Below are positions 46,341-57,218 of a stretch of 64,000 nt of DNA, piece after piece. The notes beneath the pieces were generated by a model. The model was not told the DNA's origin and ran no database searches. It worked only from the letters and a program-made list of their open reading frames with translations. Position 1 is the first letter of the stretch. Each line of letters starts with the position of its first letter. Origin of the DNA: Saccharothrix violaceirubra (GTDB lineage Bacteria; Actinomycetota; Actinomycetes; Mycobacteriales; Pseudonocardiaceae); the NCBI RefSeq assembly GCF_014203755.1, contig NZ_JACHJS010000001.1:6200001-6264000 (forward strand), in the 5' to 3' direction. A program made the position numbers and the translations under genes.

Positions 46341-46867
46341 CCGCGTACGTGTCCACTGTGGACACCCCTATCGGACCGTTCACCGCCGTCGTGGCGGCGG
46401 ACGGAGCCGTGCTGGCCAGCGGCTGGACCGGGACCACCGACGACCTGCTCCCCCGGGTGTCGCCGTCCCTGCGGCCGACGGCACTGACCACGCGCCGGGA
46501 CCTCGGCCGGGTGACCCGCGCCGTCCGCGACTACCACGCGGGCGACCTGACCGCGATCGACGACGTCCCGGTCCGGCAGCGGGCCGGCGACTTCATGGAC
46601 CGGGCCCTGGCCGTGTTGCGCGACGTCCGGGCGGGCGAACCCGTCAGCTACGCCGAGTACGCGGGGCTGGCCGGTCGGCCGTCGGCGGTGCGCGCGGCGG
46701 CTTCCGCGTGCGCGCGCAACGCGGCGACGTTGTTCGTGCCCTGTCACCGCGTGATCCGCTCGGGCGGCGCGATCGGCGCCTTCCGCTGGGGAGTGGACGC
46801 CAAGCGCTGGCTGCTGAACCACGAGGCCCCGGGTCAGGACGGATCGGCGAGCAGGTCGCCCCGATAG
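46337..46867 (+). CDS. ogt: Methylated-DNA-protein-cysteine methyltransferase
   Basis: 176-residue suicide repair protein removing O6-alkyl groups from guanine. Active-site motif FVPCHRVIRSGG, substrate-contacting SYAEYAGLAGRPSAVRAAA and NHEA near the end. Coupled to the AdaA-AlkA gene by GTGA, the standard adaptive-response pair in actinobacteria. The last 34 nt overlap the convergent ABC transporter gene. Confidence 0.92.
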   Translation: MTAYVSTVDTPIGPFTAVVAADGAVLASGWTGTTDDLLPRVSPSLRPTALTTRRDLGRVTRAVRDYHAGDLTAIDDVPVRQRAGDFMDRALAVLRDVRAGEPVSYAEYAGLAGRPSAVRAAASACARNAATLFVPCHRVIRSGGAIGAFRWGVDAKRWLLNHEAPGQDGSASRSPR

Positions 46868-48720
46868 GCGGCGGCCTGGAGTTCGAACAGCTCGAAGTAC
46901 TGGCCGTTCAGGGCCATCAACTCGTCGTGCGTGCCCTGCTCGACCACGACGCCGCGGTCCAGGACGACGATCCGGTCCGCGTTGCGGATGTTGGCCAGCC
47001 GGTGGGTCACCAGGATCGTGGTGCGGCGGGCCGCCGCCGCGCGCAACCCGGTGAACACCCGGGCCTCGGCCTTGGCGTCCAAGGCGGCCGTCGGCTCGTC
47101 GGCCACGAGGACCGCGGCGTCGCGGTACATGCCCCGGGCGATGCCCATGCGCTGCCACTGGCCGCCGGACAGGTCCTGGCCGTCGTTGAACTGGCGGGAC
47201 AGCACCGTGTCGGCGCCCGCCGGGAGCGTGGCGATCACCTCGTCCGCGCCGGAACGGGTCACCGCGGACTGCCACGCGTCCGGGTCGTCGCGGTCCAGGC
47301 GGCCGACGGCCACGTTGTTGCGCGCGGTCATCGGCCACTGCGCCGGGTCCTGGGCGATCACCGCGATCGAGCGGTGGACCGTGCGCGGGTCGGCGTCGGC
47401 GAGGTCGACGTCGTCCCACCGGACCATGCCCGACGAGGCCGGGAACAGGCCGGTCAGAACCTTGCCCAGCGTGGTCTTGCCCGAGCCGTTCTCGCCGACC
47501 AGGGCGATCACCTCGCCGCGTTCGACGGTGAGGTTCACGTCGCGCAACGCGGGCTCGTCCTTGCCGGGGTAGGTGAAGGAGACGTCGGTGAGCGTGATCC
47601 GCTCCGGATCGGCGGGCGCGGTCACGCCCGACGTCGACTGCGCCTGTTCGGCGCCCTCGGCCAGCAGTCGTCGGTAGAAGTCCAGGTAGAACGAGTCCTC
47701 GTAGAGCGAGTTCACCGCGCTGGTCGTGCGGGACAACGCGGAGAAGCCGGTGCGCATCGCGAGCACGGCCGTGCCCGCCAACGCCAACTCCATCCCGCCG
47801 GACGCGAGCAGTAGGCCGAGCACGCCGTACGCCGCGCCCGTGCCGATGCCCGCGAGCGCACGGCCGGTGAGCTGCACCAGGTTCGTGCGGTGGGCCATGC
47901 GCACCTGGTCGCGGACCAGGCTGACGGAGATGCGGCGGTACTCGTCCAGCAGCGTTTCCTGGAGCACGAACGCGTGCCGTTCCAGCGCGAAGGTCCGTTC
48001 GGTCGCCACGCCCTCGACCACGCTCTTGCGCATGTTGCGCGTGACCGAGTCGAGGAAGTGCTGGTAGCGCAGTTTGGACACGCGGGCCGCGGCCCAGGCA
48101 TTGGCCACCGCGGCCAGCATCAGGGCCGGGACGAGCCAGGGGTCGAGCAGGCCGGCCGTGACTATCGCCGCGATCATGGAAATGCCCGCCGAGATGAGCG
48201 TGGCCGAGGTGCGGAGGCTGCTGTCGAGGCTGCGGACTCCGTGTCGGCCGCCCTGGCGTGCCAGTTCCCGAAAGTCCGCGTCTTCGAAGGCCAAGAGGTT
48301 CGCGCGGACCAGGACGGCGGTTACTTCGTCGTTGGCTTTTGTGGTGACCAGCGGGCGTAGGGAGCCTTCCACGGCGGCGACCGCGGCGTCGAGCAAGGCT
48401 CTTACGGCGTAGGAGGCGATCACTACGGCCAAAGCCGGGAGTGATGCTTTCACGCGGTCGGGGGTCGGGCCGTCGCGGAGGAGGGCGGCGAAGACGTCGG
48501 CCGTGGCCAGCAGCCCGAAGGCGGTCACGCAGCCGGAGAGCAGGTGGACGGCGCCGGCCGCGGCGGTGAGTCTGGGAGATGCCTGCCAGGCCAGGCCTAT
48601 GACCAGGCGGATGCCCGAGGGGAGGCTTCTCAGGGCTTTGCCCAGGCCTACTGTGGCCGCTTGGCGGCCTCTGGTGGCCCACCTGGGGGTGGCCACGTTC
48701 TCTACTCCGATCAGCACCAT
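46834..48720 (-). CDS. ABC exporter (fused membrane and ATPase domains)
   Basis: 628 residues from ATG 48720 (an upstream in-frame start would add 18). Six-helix exporter domain, roughly residues 40-330, then an ATPase: Walker A GENGSGKTT, IAQDPAQWPMTARNNVAVG, signature LSGGQWQRMGIARGM, Walker B VLVADEPTAALD, H-loop VTHRLANI. It probably forms a homodimer. Substrate unknown; related exporters often sit in peptide or lipid export clusters, but no such genes are here. Confidence 0.85.
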   Translation of the reverse strand: MVLIGVENVATPRWATRGRQAATVGLGKALRSLPSGIRLVIGLAWQASPRLTAAAGAVHLLSGCVTAFGLLATADVFAALLRDGPTPDRVKASLPALAVVIASYAVRALLDAAVAAVEGSLRPLVTTKANDEVTAVLVRANLLAFEDADFRELARQGGRHGVRSLDSSLRTSATLISAGISMIAAIVTAGLLDPWLVPALMLAAVANAWAAARVSKLRYQHFLDSVTRNMRKSVVEGVATERTFALERHAFVLQETLLDEYRRISVSLVRDQVRMAHRTNLVQLTGRALAGIGTGAAYGVLGLLLASGGMELALAGTAVLAMRTGFSALSRTTSAVNSLYEDSFYLDFYRRLLAEGAEQAQSTSGVTAPADPERITLTDVSFTYPGKDEPALRDVNLTVERGEVIALVGENGSGKTTLGKVLTGLFPASSGMVRWDDVDLADADPRTVHRSIAVIAQDPAQWPMTARNNVAVGRLDRDDPDAWQSAVTRSGADEVIATLPAGADTVLSRQFNDGQDLSGGQWQRMGIARGMYRDAAVLVADEPTAALDAKAEARVFTGLRAAAARRTTILVTHRLANIRNADRIVVLDRGVVVEQGTHDELMALNGQYFELFELQAAAYRGDLLADPS

Positions 48721-48831
48721 CCGGTCAGCCAAACCTGGGATCGGCTGTGGGCCAAGCGATTTCGCGGTCCGCACAAGCGCTTCGAGCGGTCGCTCGTCGT
48801 TCGGGGTGAGGTTTTCGACCCCAGGTTGTTG

Positions 48832-51699
48832 TCAGGCGGTCAGGTTCAGGGTCGAGCCGGTGCGGGATTTGGTCACTCGTAGGCGGGTGGGGATGCGTTG
48901 GCGTAGTTCTTCCACGTGGGATACCAAGCCGACTACCCGGCCGCCTGCTCTCAGGTCGTCGAGGGTGGTCATCACCAGGTCCAGGGTTTCGGCGTCCAGG
49001 GTGCCGAAGCCCTCGTCGATGAACAGGGTGTCGAGTACCGCGCCGGCGGATACCACGTCCGACAGGCCCAGGGCCAAGGCCAGGGATGCCAGGAAGGACT
49101 CGCCGCCGGACAGGGTTTTCGCCGGGCGGCGGCGACCCGAGTAGTCGTCGAGCACGTCCAGGCCCAGGCCACCTCTGGTGCCGTATTTGCCGGGTTCCAC
49201 CGAGTGCACGAAGCGGTAGCGGCCGTGGCTCATGTGTTCCAGGCGGGTGCTTGCGGCCATGGCCACTTCTTCCAGGCGTGCCGCCAGGACGTAGGTGCGC
49301 AGGGTCATGGCGCGGGTGTTCTGGCCCCGGCCGTTGATCGCGTCGGTCAGGGCGTCCAGTTCCTCGAACTCGGCCGCCACGGGTTCCAGACGGGTCCACA
49401 CCTCGCGTAGGTGGGTGGCCAGTCGTTCGGTCCGTTCCACCTTTCCGGTGGCCACGGCGAGGTTTTCCGCTGCCTTTTCCGCGCCGGCGGTTGCCTCGTG
49501 GAAGCGTTGTTCGGCGCCGGACACGTCCACTTCGGTCTCCGGGGACACGTCGGCCAGTTCGTCGAGCACGGCCTGCGCCGCGATCCGCGCGTCCTCGATC
49601 TCCCGCACGCGGCGTTCGATCCCGGCCAACGCGTCGGGGGTCCGCGCGGCCGACAGGGCGTCGGCCACGTCGGCGAAACCGGCCGCCGCCGCCGCTTCCG
49701 CGACCGCCACCCGCTGCTCGGCCAACCGCACGGCGGACTCGGCCGCCTCGGTGCGCCGCTGGTCCCACGTCGACAACGCCTCGGCCTGGCCGATCAGGTG
49801 ATCGCGGCGGGCCACCACGTCCGGAAAGCCGTCGCGGGCCGCTTCCAGGCGGGATTGCCGTTCCCGCACGACCTCGATCAGCCCGTCGCGCTGTTCGGTC
49901 GTCCGGGCGACCTCGCGTTCCCCCTCCGAGCGCTGCCGGACCAGTTCCGCGACGCGCTGTTCGAGCACGCGCAAGGAGTTCTCGCGCTCGGCCCGCTGCC
50001 GCGCCAGGGTCTCGACCTCGCGGTGCTCGGCCAGGATGTCCTCGACCTCGCGGTCGCCGACCACCTCGCGCAACGCCGCGACACGGGCCTCGGCCTGCTG
50101 CGCCGCGCGTTCCACGGCCGTGCGCCGTTCCTGCGCGCGCTGCTCACGGCCGGCCGCGGCCTCCTCGTCGGCCGCCGTCACGGCGTCGAGCACGGGCTGT
50201 GCGGGCGCGGGGTGTTGCGCGGACCCGCACACCGGACACGCCTCGTCGGGACGCAACGCCTCGGCCAGTTCGACGGCCATCTGCTCCAGGCGCCGCGCGC
50301 GCACGGCCTGCCACCGGTCACGCGCCAGTTGGTGCGCGTCGACCGCCGCACGGCGTTCCTCGTCCACCTGTCGGCCGCGCTCCAGTGCGTCGGGTAGTTC
50401 ACGCGCCGCCTGGGCCCGCGCGGTCGTCTCCGCCGACCTGGCCTGTGCGACCACCGACTCCTCGACCAGCGCTTGAGCCGCCGTCACCCGGTCCGGCGCC
50501 TCGTCGAGCGCGCGGACCACCACAGCGAGCTGTCCCGACAGCCCGGTCAGGCGCGCGGTGAGCCGCTCGACCCGCTCGCGGTCCGCGCGCTGGCGGTCCG
50601 CCTCCTCGGCGAGCGCCGCCAGCCCGCCCGCCACCTCGCGGTACCGCTCCCCGTCGGCCCGCGGATCGGTGCCCTCGTAGCCGATCACGGCGGCAGCGGC
50701 CTCGGACGCCCGGGTGCGCTCCAGGTCGCGGGCGAAGCGTCGCTCCACCTCGTAGGCGGGGACGACCGCCAACGCCCGCCGGGCCACGTTGCGCTCGCGC
50801 ACCCACTCCAGCCGTTGTGGCTCCTGCTCGTCGCACCGCGCCACGGTCGCCGACGCCGCCCGCACCCGCGCGCTGCGCTCGGCGGCGACGCGGGCCTCCT
50901 GCCAAGCCTTCTGCGCCGACCCGCGCGCGGCGGCGACCTGCCGGGCCCACAGCCCGGCCGCGTCGCGCTCCTCGACCAGCCGCTTGAGCACGGAGCTGAG
51001 CCACTCCTCGTCGCCGGAGTCCTCGGGCGGCTCCTCGCCCGCCGTCTCCGCGAGCCGCACGCCGAGTTCCCGCGCCTCCTGGGCGAGCGCCTTCACGGCC
51101 CGCCCCCGCTCCTTGCGCCGTTCCACGAACCAGTTCTCGACCGCCTGGAACCGGTCGGTGCCGAAGAGCTTCTCCAGCACCTTCTCCCGCTCGCCGGTGT
51201 CCGCGCGCAGGAACCGCGCGAACTCGCCCTGCGGCAGCAGCACCACCTGGAAGAACTGGTCGGCGGTCATCCCCAGCAGGGACTCCACCTCGCGGGCCAC
51301 CTCGTCGATGCGCGTGTGGCCCTCGCCCGACCACCCGGCCAGCCAGGTCAACGACACCTGCGCCTGCTGCCGGGTGAACCCGTCCCCGCGCTTCTTCGGC
51401 CGCTCGTACTCGGGACTGCGCACGAGCCGGAACCGCCGCCCGCGCACGGTCAACTCCAACTCGACGACCGTCCGCGTGTCCCGGTCCGCGTAGTCGCAAC
51501 GCAGCCGCTTGACGTCGTTGCGCGCGCCCGGCACCCGGCCGAACAACGCGAACGCCACGGCGTCGAGCAACGTCGTCTTGCCCGCGCCCGTGTCGCCGTG
51601 CAGCAGGAACAATCCGTCGGCACCGAGCAGGTCGAAGTCGACCTCCTCACGCCCGGCGTACGGCCCGAACCCGCTGACCACCAACCGGTGCAGCTTCAC
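48832..51699 (-). CDS. sbcC: SbcC nuclease ATPase subunit
   Basis: 955-residue SMC-like protein. N-terminal ATPase half with Walker A HGDTGAGKTT and Q-loop VVLLPQGEFARFLRA; long coiled coils to about residue 480 and again to about 790; zinc hook CPVCGSAQ between them; C-terminal signature LSGGESFLASLALALGLSD and Walker B LFIDEGFGTLD. With SbcD it opens hairpins and processes double-strand ends. GTGA overlap with sbcD. Confidence 0.92.
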   Translation of the reverse strand: MKLHRLVVSGFGPYAGREEVDFDLLGADGLFLLHGDTGAGKTTLLDAVAFALFGRVPGARNDVKRLRCDYADRDTRTVVELELTVRGRRFRLVRSPEYERPKKRGDGFTRQQAQVSLTWLAGWSGEGHTRIDEVAREVESLLGMTADQFFQVVLLPQGEFARFLRADTGEREKVLEKLFGTDRFQAVENWFVERRKERGRAVKALAQEARELGVRLAETAGEEPPEDSGDEEWLSSVLKRLVEERDAAGLWARQVAAARGSAQKAWQEARVAAERSARVRAASATVARCDEQEPQRLEWVRERNVARRALAVVPAYEVERRFARDLERTRASEAAAAVIGYEGTDPRADGERYREVAGGLAALAEEADRQRADRERVERLTARLTGLSGQLAVVVRALDEAPDRVTAAQALVEESVVAQARSAETTARAQAARELPDALERGRQVDEERRAAVDAHQLARDRWQAVRARRLEQMAVELAEALRPDEACPVCGSAQHPAPAQPVLDAVTAADEEAAAGREQRAQERRTAVERAAQQAEARVAALREVVGDREVEDILAEHREVETLARQRAERENSLRVLEQRVAELVRQRSEGEREVARTTEQRDGLIEVVRERQSRLEAARDGFPDVVARRDHLIGQAEALSTWDQRRTEAAESAVRLAEQRVAVAEAAAAAGFADVADALSAARTPDALAGIERRVREIEDARIAAQAVLDELADVSPETEVDVSGAEQRFHEATAGAEKAAENLAVATGKVERTERLATHLREVWTRLEPVAAEFEELDALTDAINGRGQNTRAMTLRTYVLAARLEEVAMAASTRLEHMSHGRYRFVHSVEPGKYGTRGGLGLDVLDDYSGRRRPAKTLSGGESFLASLALALGLSDVVSAGAVLDTLFIDEGFGTLDAETLDLVMTTLDDLRAGGRVVGLVSHVEELRQRIPTRLRVTKSRTGSTLNLTA

Positions 51700-52838
51700 G
51701 AAGCCTCCTCACGCGCCGCGGCGGCGAACGCCTCGCGCAACATCGCCAGTTCCCGCTCCGACGGCCGCTCGTCGCGCACGTCCTCCAGGAAGCAGCACGC
51801 GATCTCCTCGTCCGACCGGCCCCGGACCCGCTCGGCGAAGCGCAGTTCGGCCGACCGGCCGCCCTCGGGCTGCCAGTCCACGTGCACCGCGTGCGGGAAC
51901 CGGGCCTGGAGGCGCCGCAACGCGTCCAACGGCCGCACCCGGTCGGTCAACACCACGGACAGGAAGTGGTCGGCGATCTCGTCGTGCTCCGGCGCGGACA
52001 GCAGCTCCGCCAGCCCGCCGCTCACCGTCGACAACGCGCGCGGCACCGGCAGCGGTCGCCGCTCGACCCCGGCCAGGCCCCCCGCGTCCAACTCCACCAG
52101 CCACACCGACTTGCCGTGCCGCGCCTCGGAGAACGAGTACGCCATCGGGCTCCCCGAGTACCGCATGCCCTCGGCCAACGTCTGCTGACCGTGGAGGTGG
52201 CCCAACGCCACGTAGTCGACCCCGTCGAACACCGACGCGGGCACGTCCTGCACGCCACCCACGGCGATGGTCCGCTCGGACTCGCACGCCTGACCGCCCG
52301 TCACGAACGCGTGCGCCAGTACGACCGACCGCGCCGACCGCGTGGCGAGATCGGCCCGCACCCGCCGCATCGCCTCCGTCAGCACCCCCCGGTGGCCGCG
52401 CGCGTCCGGTACCTCCAGCGCCTGCCGCGCCGTCTCCGGCTCCAGGTAGGGGATGCCGTACACCGCGACCGGACCGTGGTCGTCCGCCAGCAGCACCGGC
52501 TCGCCGACCGCCGCCGCCCGCGTGCGCACGTGCAGCCCGCCCGCCGCCGTGAACCCGCCGAACAACCCCAACCGCGCCGCCGAGTCGTGGTTGCCCGGTG
52601 TCACGACCACGGTCGCGCCCGCCGCGCGCAACCGTTCGAGCACGCGCGAGCACACCGCGACCGCCTCGGCGTTGGGCACGGCCCGGTCGAACAGGTCGCC
52701 CGCCACCACGACCACGTCGACGCGTTCCGAGTCCACGAGGTCGGCCAGGCCGGACAGCACCGACTCCTGCTCGGCGAGCAGGTCACGGCCGTGGAACGTG
52801 CGTCCCACGTGCCAGTCCGACGTGTGCAGGAACCTCAT
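51696..52838 (-). CDS. sbcD: SbcD exonuclease
   Basis: 380-residue calcineurin-type nuclease (Mre11 homologue): motif I MRFLHTSDWHVGRTFHG, motif II VVVAGDLFDRAVP, motif III VVTPGNHDSAARL, later VLAHAFVTGG and ALGHLHGQQTL with metal-binding His. It forms the SbcCD complex with the downstream gene. The divergent rmuC start is 88 bp away. Confidence 0.93.
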   Translation of the reverse strand: MRFLHTSDWHVGRTFHGRDLLAEQESVLSGLADLVDSERVDVVVVAGDLFDRAVPNAEAVAVCSRVLERLRAAGATVVVTPGNHDSAARLGLFGGFTAAGGLHVRTRAAAVGEPVLLADDHGPVAVYGIPYLEPETARQALEVPDARGHRGVLTEAMRRVRADLATRSARSVVLAHAFVTGGQACESERTIAVGGVQDVPASVFDGVDYVALGHLHGQQTLAEGMRYSGSPMAYSFSEARHGKSVWLVELDAGGLAGVERRPLPVPRALSTVSGGLAELLSAPEHDEIADHFLSVVLTDRVRPLDALRRLQARFPHAVHVDWQPEGGRSAELRFAERVRGRSDEEIACCFLEDVRDERPSERELAMLREAFAAAAREEAS

Positions 52839-52925
52839 GCGCTGCACCGTATTGAGGAGCACCGACAATTCCCGGCACTCCGATCCGGCGTGTCGCTCGA
52901 ACGTGTGATCGGCCACGCATGCGCC

Positions 52926-53879
52926 ATGATCGGGGGTGTGGCGGCGGTCCTGAGCACGGCGGCGGTGGTGGTGGCGCTCCTCCTGGCGGGGGCCCTGGTC
53001 TTCCTGTGGCGGCTCTACCAGGACGGCGTCCGGCGTGCCGACGCGGCGCTGGCCGCGATCCAGGTCGAGCGGCAGCGGGCCGACGCGCACCGGGAGGCGT
53101 TGCAGCGCTACGAGGTCGCGTTCTCGTCCGTCAGCGGCCGGGGCGAACTGGGCGAACAGGTCCTCGTGCAGACCGCGCGGCTGCTCGGCCTGCGCGAGGG
53201 CGTGCACTTCGAGGTGCAGGTCGACGTGGCCGGCGGCGGGTCGGTGCGACCCGATCTCGTGCTCAACGTCGGCGGCGGCCGGCAGGTGCCGGTCGACGCG
53301 AAGATGAGCATGGCCACGTGGGCCGAGGCCGTGGAGACCGACGACCCCGGCGAGCGGGCCGACGCGTTGCGCGTGCACGTGCGCAACATCCGCGCCCGCG
53401 CGGGCGAACTCGCGGGCAAGGGCTACCAGCGGTTCGCCGACGCGATCTACGGGACGATCATGTTCGTGCCCAACGACGGTGCCGTGGTCGCCGCCCTGGA
53501 CACCGACCCCGAACTGCTGCGCTGGCTGCTGGACCGGCGGATCTTCCTGTGCGGCCCGACCGGGTTCGCGGTGATCGCCTCGGCGGCCATGTTCGCGGTG
53601 ACCGACCGGGCGCTGGCCGACGACGTCGAACGCGTCCGCACCCAGGCCACGGGCGCGCACCGGGCCGCCGACGCCGCCATCGACGCGGTCAACCTGACCA
53701 GCACCCACCTCCAGCGGTTCCTGTCCGCGCGCCGCCGTGAACTCGACGCGCTGGAGGGCTTCCGGGCGGCCGTCGAACCGCTGTCCGACGCCTCCGCGAG
53801 CCCCACGCCGCTGCCCGTCGTCCGGCGCGCGGACGAACGCAACGGGCACGGCTCGCCGCTGGACGCCCGCGAAGCCTGA
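52926..53879 (+). CDS. rmuC: DNA recombination protein RmuC
   Basis: 317 residues. N-terminal membrane helix (VVVALLLAGALVFLWRLY), a coiled-coil linker, then the RmuC nuclease-like domain: RPDLVLNVGGGRQVPVDAKM, RNIRARAGELAGKGYQRF and MFVPNDGAVVAAL. RmuC limits inversions at short repeats; its fold is a restriction-endonuclease type with Asp and the DAK motif. Shorter than E. coli RmuC (475), as in other actinobacteria. Confidence 0.85.
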   Translation: MIGGVAAVLSTAAVVVALLLAGALVFLWRLYQDGVRRADAALAAIQVERQRADAHREALQRYEVAFSSVSGRGELGEQVLVQTARLLGLREGVHFEVQVDVAGGGSVRPDLVLNVGGGRQVPVDAKMSMATWAEAVETDDPGERADALRVHVRNIRARAGELAGKGYQRFADAIYGTIMFVPNDGAVVAALDTDPELLRWLLDRRIFLCGPTGFAVIASAAMFAVTDRALADDVERVRTQATGAHRAADAAIDAVNLTSTHLQRFLSARRRELDALEGFRAAVEPLSDASASPTPLPVVRRADERNGHGSPLDAREA

Positions 53880-53931
53880 CCGAAGTCGGCTACCGTGTGC
53901 CGACGACGTTGGCGAACGAGGAGTGTGGCGC

Positions 53932-54453
53932 GTGACCGCTGCAACGCGCGACCGGCGCAGCGAGCCCGAGGACGACGATCTGCACAGCGTGCGCTGGAAC
54001 GACCGGGCGCTCTTCGGCACCTTCCGGGGTCTGCCCTGGTGGGCGGCCGTCGCGGGCACGTTCGTGCTCGCCATCGTCGGCACGTTCCTCGACCTGAGCG
54101 CGGACTCGGCGGTCGGCTGGGTGTTCGCGGTGACGTTCTTCGTCGGCGCGGTCGGCTCGGTGGTGTTCGTCGAACGCCGCTCGATGTTCGGCCCGGTCGT
54201 CGAACCGCCGCTGGTCCTGGCGATCGTCGTGCCGCTCGTGGTCGTCCTGACGCAGGGCCTGCCCACCGGCGGCCTCGCGTCCGTCGGCCTGAAGCTGGGC
54301 AAGCCGCTGATCGACGGGTTCCCGGCGATGGCCGTGACCACGGCGTGCACCGTGCTGCTCGGCCTCTACCGGGTGATCAAGCAGCGCGACCCGAACCGGC
54401 CGACGGCCGACGAGGTGCGCGCGGCCAAGCGCCGGCCGCGCGACGACGACTAG
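53932..54453 (+). CDS. DUF6542-type membrane protein
   Basis: 173 residues with four hydrophobic segments (about 36-56, 60-80, 91-108, 128-146) and a basic tail. The N-terminus is charged and cytoplasmic. Homologues lie beside ispH/lytB in mycobacteria (Rv1111c position). Function unknown. Preceded by a weak RBS; tail-to-tail with ispH, 30 bp apart. Confidence 0.7.
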   Translation: MTAATRDRRSEPEDDDLHSVRWNDRALFGTFRGLPWWAAVAGTFVLAIVGTFLDLSADSAVGWVFAVTFFVGAVGSVVFVERRSMFGPVVEPPLVLAIVVPLVVVLTQGLPTGGLASVGLKLGKPLIDGFPAMAVTTACTVLLGLYRVIKQRDPNRPTADEVRAAKRRPRDDD

Positions 54454-54483
54454 TCCGCATTCCGGCCGCGGGTACCGCCCGGG

Positions 54484-55428
54484 CTAGCGGACCATGTCCT
54501 TGCGGAGTTCCCGCGGCAGCGCGAAGGCGATCTTCTCGTTGGCCGTGGTGATCTCCTCGACCTCGCCGTACCCGTGGGAGGCGAGGAACTCCAGCAGTTC
54601 CATCACGAGGATGTCCGGAACGGACGCACCGGAGGTCACGCCCACCGTGGACACGCCGTCGAGCCACGCGAGGTCGACCTCGCGGGCGTAGTCGATCAGG
54701 TACGACGCCTTCGCGCCCGACTGGAGCGCCACCTCGACCAGGCGGACCGAGTTGGACGAGTTCTTCGAGCCGACCACGAGCACCAGGTCGCACTCGGGCG
54801 CCATCGTCTTCACCGCGGTCTGGCGGTTGGACGTCGCGTAGCAGATGTCGTCCGACGGCGGGTCCTGCAGCTCCGGGAAGCGCTCCTGGAGCTGGCGCAC
54901 GCGCACCATCGTCTCGTCGACCGACAGCGTGGTCTGGGACAGCCAGACCACCTTGGACGGGTCGCGCACGGTGACCTTGTCGACATCCTCGGCGGTGTCC
55001 ACGAGCTGGATGTGCTCGGGTGCCTCGCCCGCGGTGCCCTCGACCTCCTCGTGCCCCTCGTGGCCGATGAGGAGGATGTCGTAGTCGTCACGCGCGAACC
55101 GGCGGGCTTCGTTGTGGACCTTGGTCACGAGCGGGCACGTGGCGTCGATCGTGCGCAGGCTCCGCTCGGCGGCCTCCTGATGCACCATCGGCGACACGCC
55201 GTGCGCGGAGAACACGACCAAAGCACCCTCGGGCACCTGGTCGGTCTCGTCGACGAAGATCGCGCCACGCGCGGACAACGTCTCGACGACGTGCTTGTTG
55301 TGGACGATCTCCTTGCGCACGTACACAGGTGCGCCGTACTGCTCCAACGCCTTCTCCACCGTCACCACGGCACGGTCGACGCCCGCGCAGTAGCCACGTG
55401 GCTTGGCCAGGAGAACTCGCTTGTCCAT
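54484..55428 (-). CDS. ispH: 4-hydroxy-3-methylbut-2-enyl diphosphate reductase
   Basis: 314-residue iron-sulfur enzyme of the MEP pathway that makes IPP and DMAPP. Cluster ligands C14 ([12 protein letters not shown]), C98 ([11 protein letters not shown]) and C196 ([10 protein letters not shown]) are present, as are VSPMVHQEA and the active-site TSGASVPD. The start at ATG 55428 leaves a short leader; the lipid-droplet-type gene starts 57 bp away on the other strand. Confidence 0.94.
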   Translation of the reverse strand: MDKRVLLAKPRGYCAGVDRAVVTVEKALEQYGAPVYVRKEIVHNKHVVETLSARGAIFVDETDQVPEGALVVFSAHGVSPMVHQEAAERSLRTIDATCPLVTKVHNEARRFARDDYDILLIGHEGHEEVEGTAGEAPEHIQLVDTAEDVDKVTVRDPSKVVWLSQTTLSVDETMVRVRQLQERFPELQDPPSDDICYATSNRQTAVKTMAPECDLVLVVGSKNSSNSVRLVEVALQSGAKASYLIDYAREVDLAWLDGVSTVGVTSGASVPDILVMELLEFLASHGYGEVEEITTANEKIAFALPRELRKDMVR

Positions 55429-55485
55429 GCACCAAGGGTACGGCGTGGCGTGCCTAGGCATTCCCGGCCCGACTGGGGCAGGCTA

Positions 55486-55989
55486 ATGCGCATGAAGCCA
55501 CTGCCGCTGCCCGTCCGCCTCGCCGCGGGACTCGCGGTCACCGCCGTCGAGCAGGCGCGCAAGCTGCCGCAGCAGCTGGTGGGTCTGCCCGTGACCGTGG
55601 TCAGCGAGGCGCTCCAACTCTCCATGCGGGTCCAGCAGCGCGTGACGGAACTCGCAATCAAGGGCGACGACGCCCTGTCGGTGCTGCGGCCGGTCGAGCA
55701 GGAACCGGAGTGGGCGACGTTCGACGAGGACGAGGAACCCGAGCCCACCGACCCGCCGGACGACGGCGACGACCCCTGGTCGGAGGAGGAGCGCGCGCTC
55801 GCCGCCGAACGTCCCGGCGTGCTGCCCAACTACGACGAACTGTCGCTGCCGCAACTGCGGGCGCGGCTGCGGACGTTGCGCGTCGACGAGCTGGAGTCGC
55901 TGCTGGCGTACGAGCGCTCGCACGCGGGACGGCCCGAGTTCACGGGGATGCTGTCGCGGCGCATCGCGAACCTGCGCGCCGAGTCGTGA
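55486..55989 (+). CDS. Conserved acidic protein upstream of xseA
   Basis: 167 residues: an amphipathic N-terminal helix ([20 protein letters not shown]), a low-complexity acidic middle ([19 protein letters not shown]), and a C-terminal domain [29 protein letters not shown]. Homologues occur between ispH and xseA in mycobacteria (Rv1109c position) and are often annotated as lipid-droplet-associated. GTGA overlap with xseA. Confidence 0.72.
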   Translation: MRMKPLPLPVRLAAGLAVTAVEQARKLPQQLVGLPVTVVSEALQLSMRVQQRVTELAIKGDDALSVLRPVEQEPEWATFDEDEEPEPTDPPDDGDDPWSEEERALAAERPGVLPNYDELSLPQLRARLRTLRVDELESLLAYERSHAGRPEFTGMLSRRIANLRAES

Positions 55990-57218
55990 GCGAGGAGAAG
56001 TCCTCGCCGGAGCACCCGTGGCCGGTGCGCACGGTCGCACGCAAGATCTTCGACTGGATCAACCGGCTCGGCGACGTGTGGGTCGAGGGCCAGGTCACGC
56101 AGCTGAGCGCCCGGCCGGGCACGGCCACCGCGTTCCTCACCCTGCGCGACCCGTCCGTGGACATGTCCATGCAGCTCACGGCCCCGGTCGGACTGGTGCG
56201 CGACCTCCAGCTCACCGAGGGCAGCCGGGTCGTCGTGCACGGCCGGCCGCACTTCTTCCCCAACCGGGGCACGCTGAGCCTGCGCGTGGACGAGATCCGC
56301 GCGGTGGGCGTCGGCGAACTGCTCGCCCGGATCGAACGACTGCGCAAGCTCCTGCACGCCGAGGGCCTGTTCGACCCGCGTCGCAAGCGCCGGCCGCCGT
56401 TCCTGCCGACCAAGATCGGGTTGATCACCGGTCGGGCGTCGGCGGCCGAACGGGACGTGCTGACCAACGCCCACGCGCGCTGGCCTGGCGCCCGGTTCCG
56501 GGTGGTCAACGTGGCCGTGCAGGGCGCGTTGGCCGTGCCGCAGATCCTGACCGCGCTGTCGACGCTGGACCGCGACCCCGAGGTGGACGTGATCGTGCTG
56601 GCGCGCGGCGGCGGCAGCGTCGAGGACCTGCTGCCGTTCTCCGACGAGGCGTTGTGCCGCGCGGTGTCGCGGTGCCGCACGCCCGTGCTGTCCGCGATCG
56701 GGCACGAGCCGGACAGCCCGCTGGTCGACCACGTCGCGGACCTGCGCTGCTCGACGCCGACGGACGCGGGCAAGCGGGTCGTGCCGGACGTCGCCGAGGA
56801 GGCCGAGCGGATCAGGCAGTTGCGCGACCGCAGCCGGCGGGCGCTGTACGGGTGGGTCGACCGGGAGCGCAAGCTGCTCGCGTCGTTGCGCACCCGGCCG
56901 GTGCTGGCCGACCCGCACGGACCGCTGGACCGGCGGGCCGAGGACGTCGACCGGCTGCGCGAACGCGGTCGGCGCGCGATCCGGAACCGACTCGATTCAG
57001 AGGCGGCCGGACTCGCCGCGACCACGGCACGCTTGACGACCTTGGGACCGGCCGCCACGCTGGCGCGTGGCTATGCCGTGGTGCAGGTCGTCGGGGACGG
57101 GGTCGTCCGGTCGACCGCCGACGCGCCGGCCGGGACCAGACTGCGGATTCGAGTGGCGGACGGCGCTGTGCACGCGGTCGTCGAGGAGGGAGACGGTGGT
57201 GGCCGACCCGGCGCGTGA
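55986..57218 (+). CDS. xseA: Exodeoxyribonuclease VII large subunit
   Basis: 410 residues: N-terminal OB fold ([20 protein letters not shown]), then the catalytic domain with [40 protein letters not shown] and [23 protein letters not shown], then a coiled coil. With XseB it degrades single-stranded DNA in both directions. GTG start coupled to the preceding gene. Confidence 0.93.
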   Translation: MSEEKSSPEHPWPVRTVARKIFDWINRLGDVWVEGQVTQLSARPGTATAFLTLRDPSVDMSMQLTAPVGLVRDLQLTEGSRVVVHGRPHFFPNRGTLSLRVDEIRAVGVGELLARIERLRKLLHAEGLFDPRRKRRPPFLPTKIGLITGRASAAERDVLTNAHARWPGARFRVVNVAVQGALAVPQILTALSTLDRDPEVDVIVLARGGGSVEDLLPFSDEALCRAVSRCRTPVLSAIGHEPDSPLVDHVADLRCSTPTDAGKRVVPDVAEEAERIRQLRDRSRRALYGWVDRERKLLASLRTRPVLADPHGPLDRRAEDVDRLRERGRRAIRNRLDSEAAGLAATTARLTTLGPAATLARGYAVVQVVGDGVVRSTADAPAGTRLRIRVADGAVHAVVEEGDGGGRPGA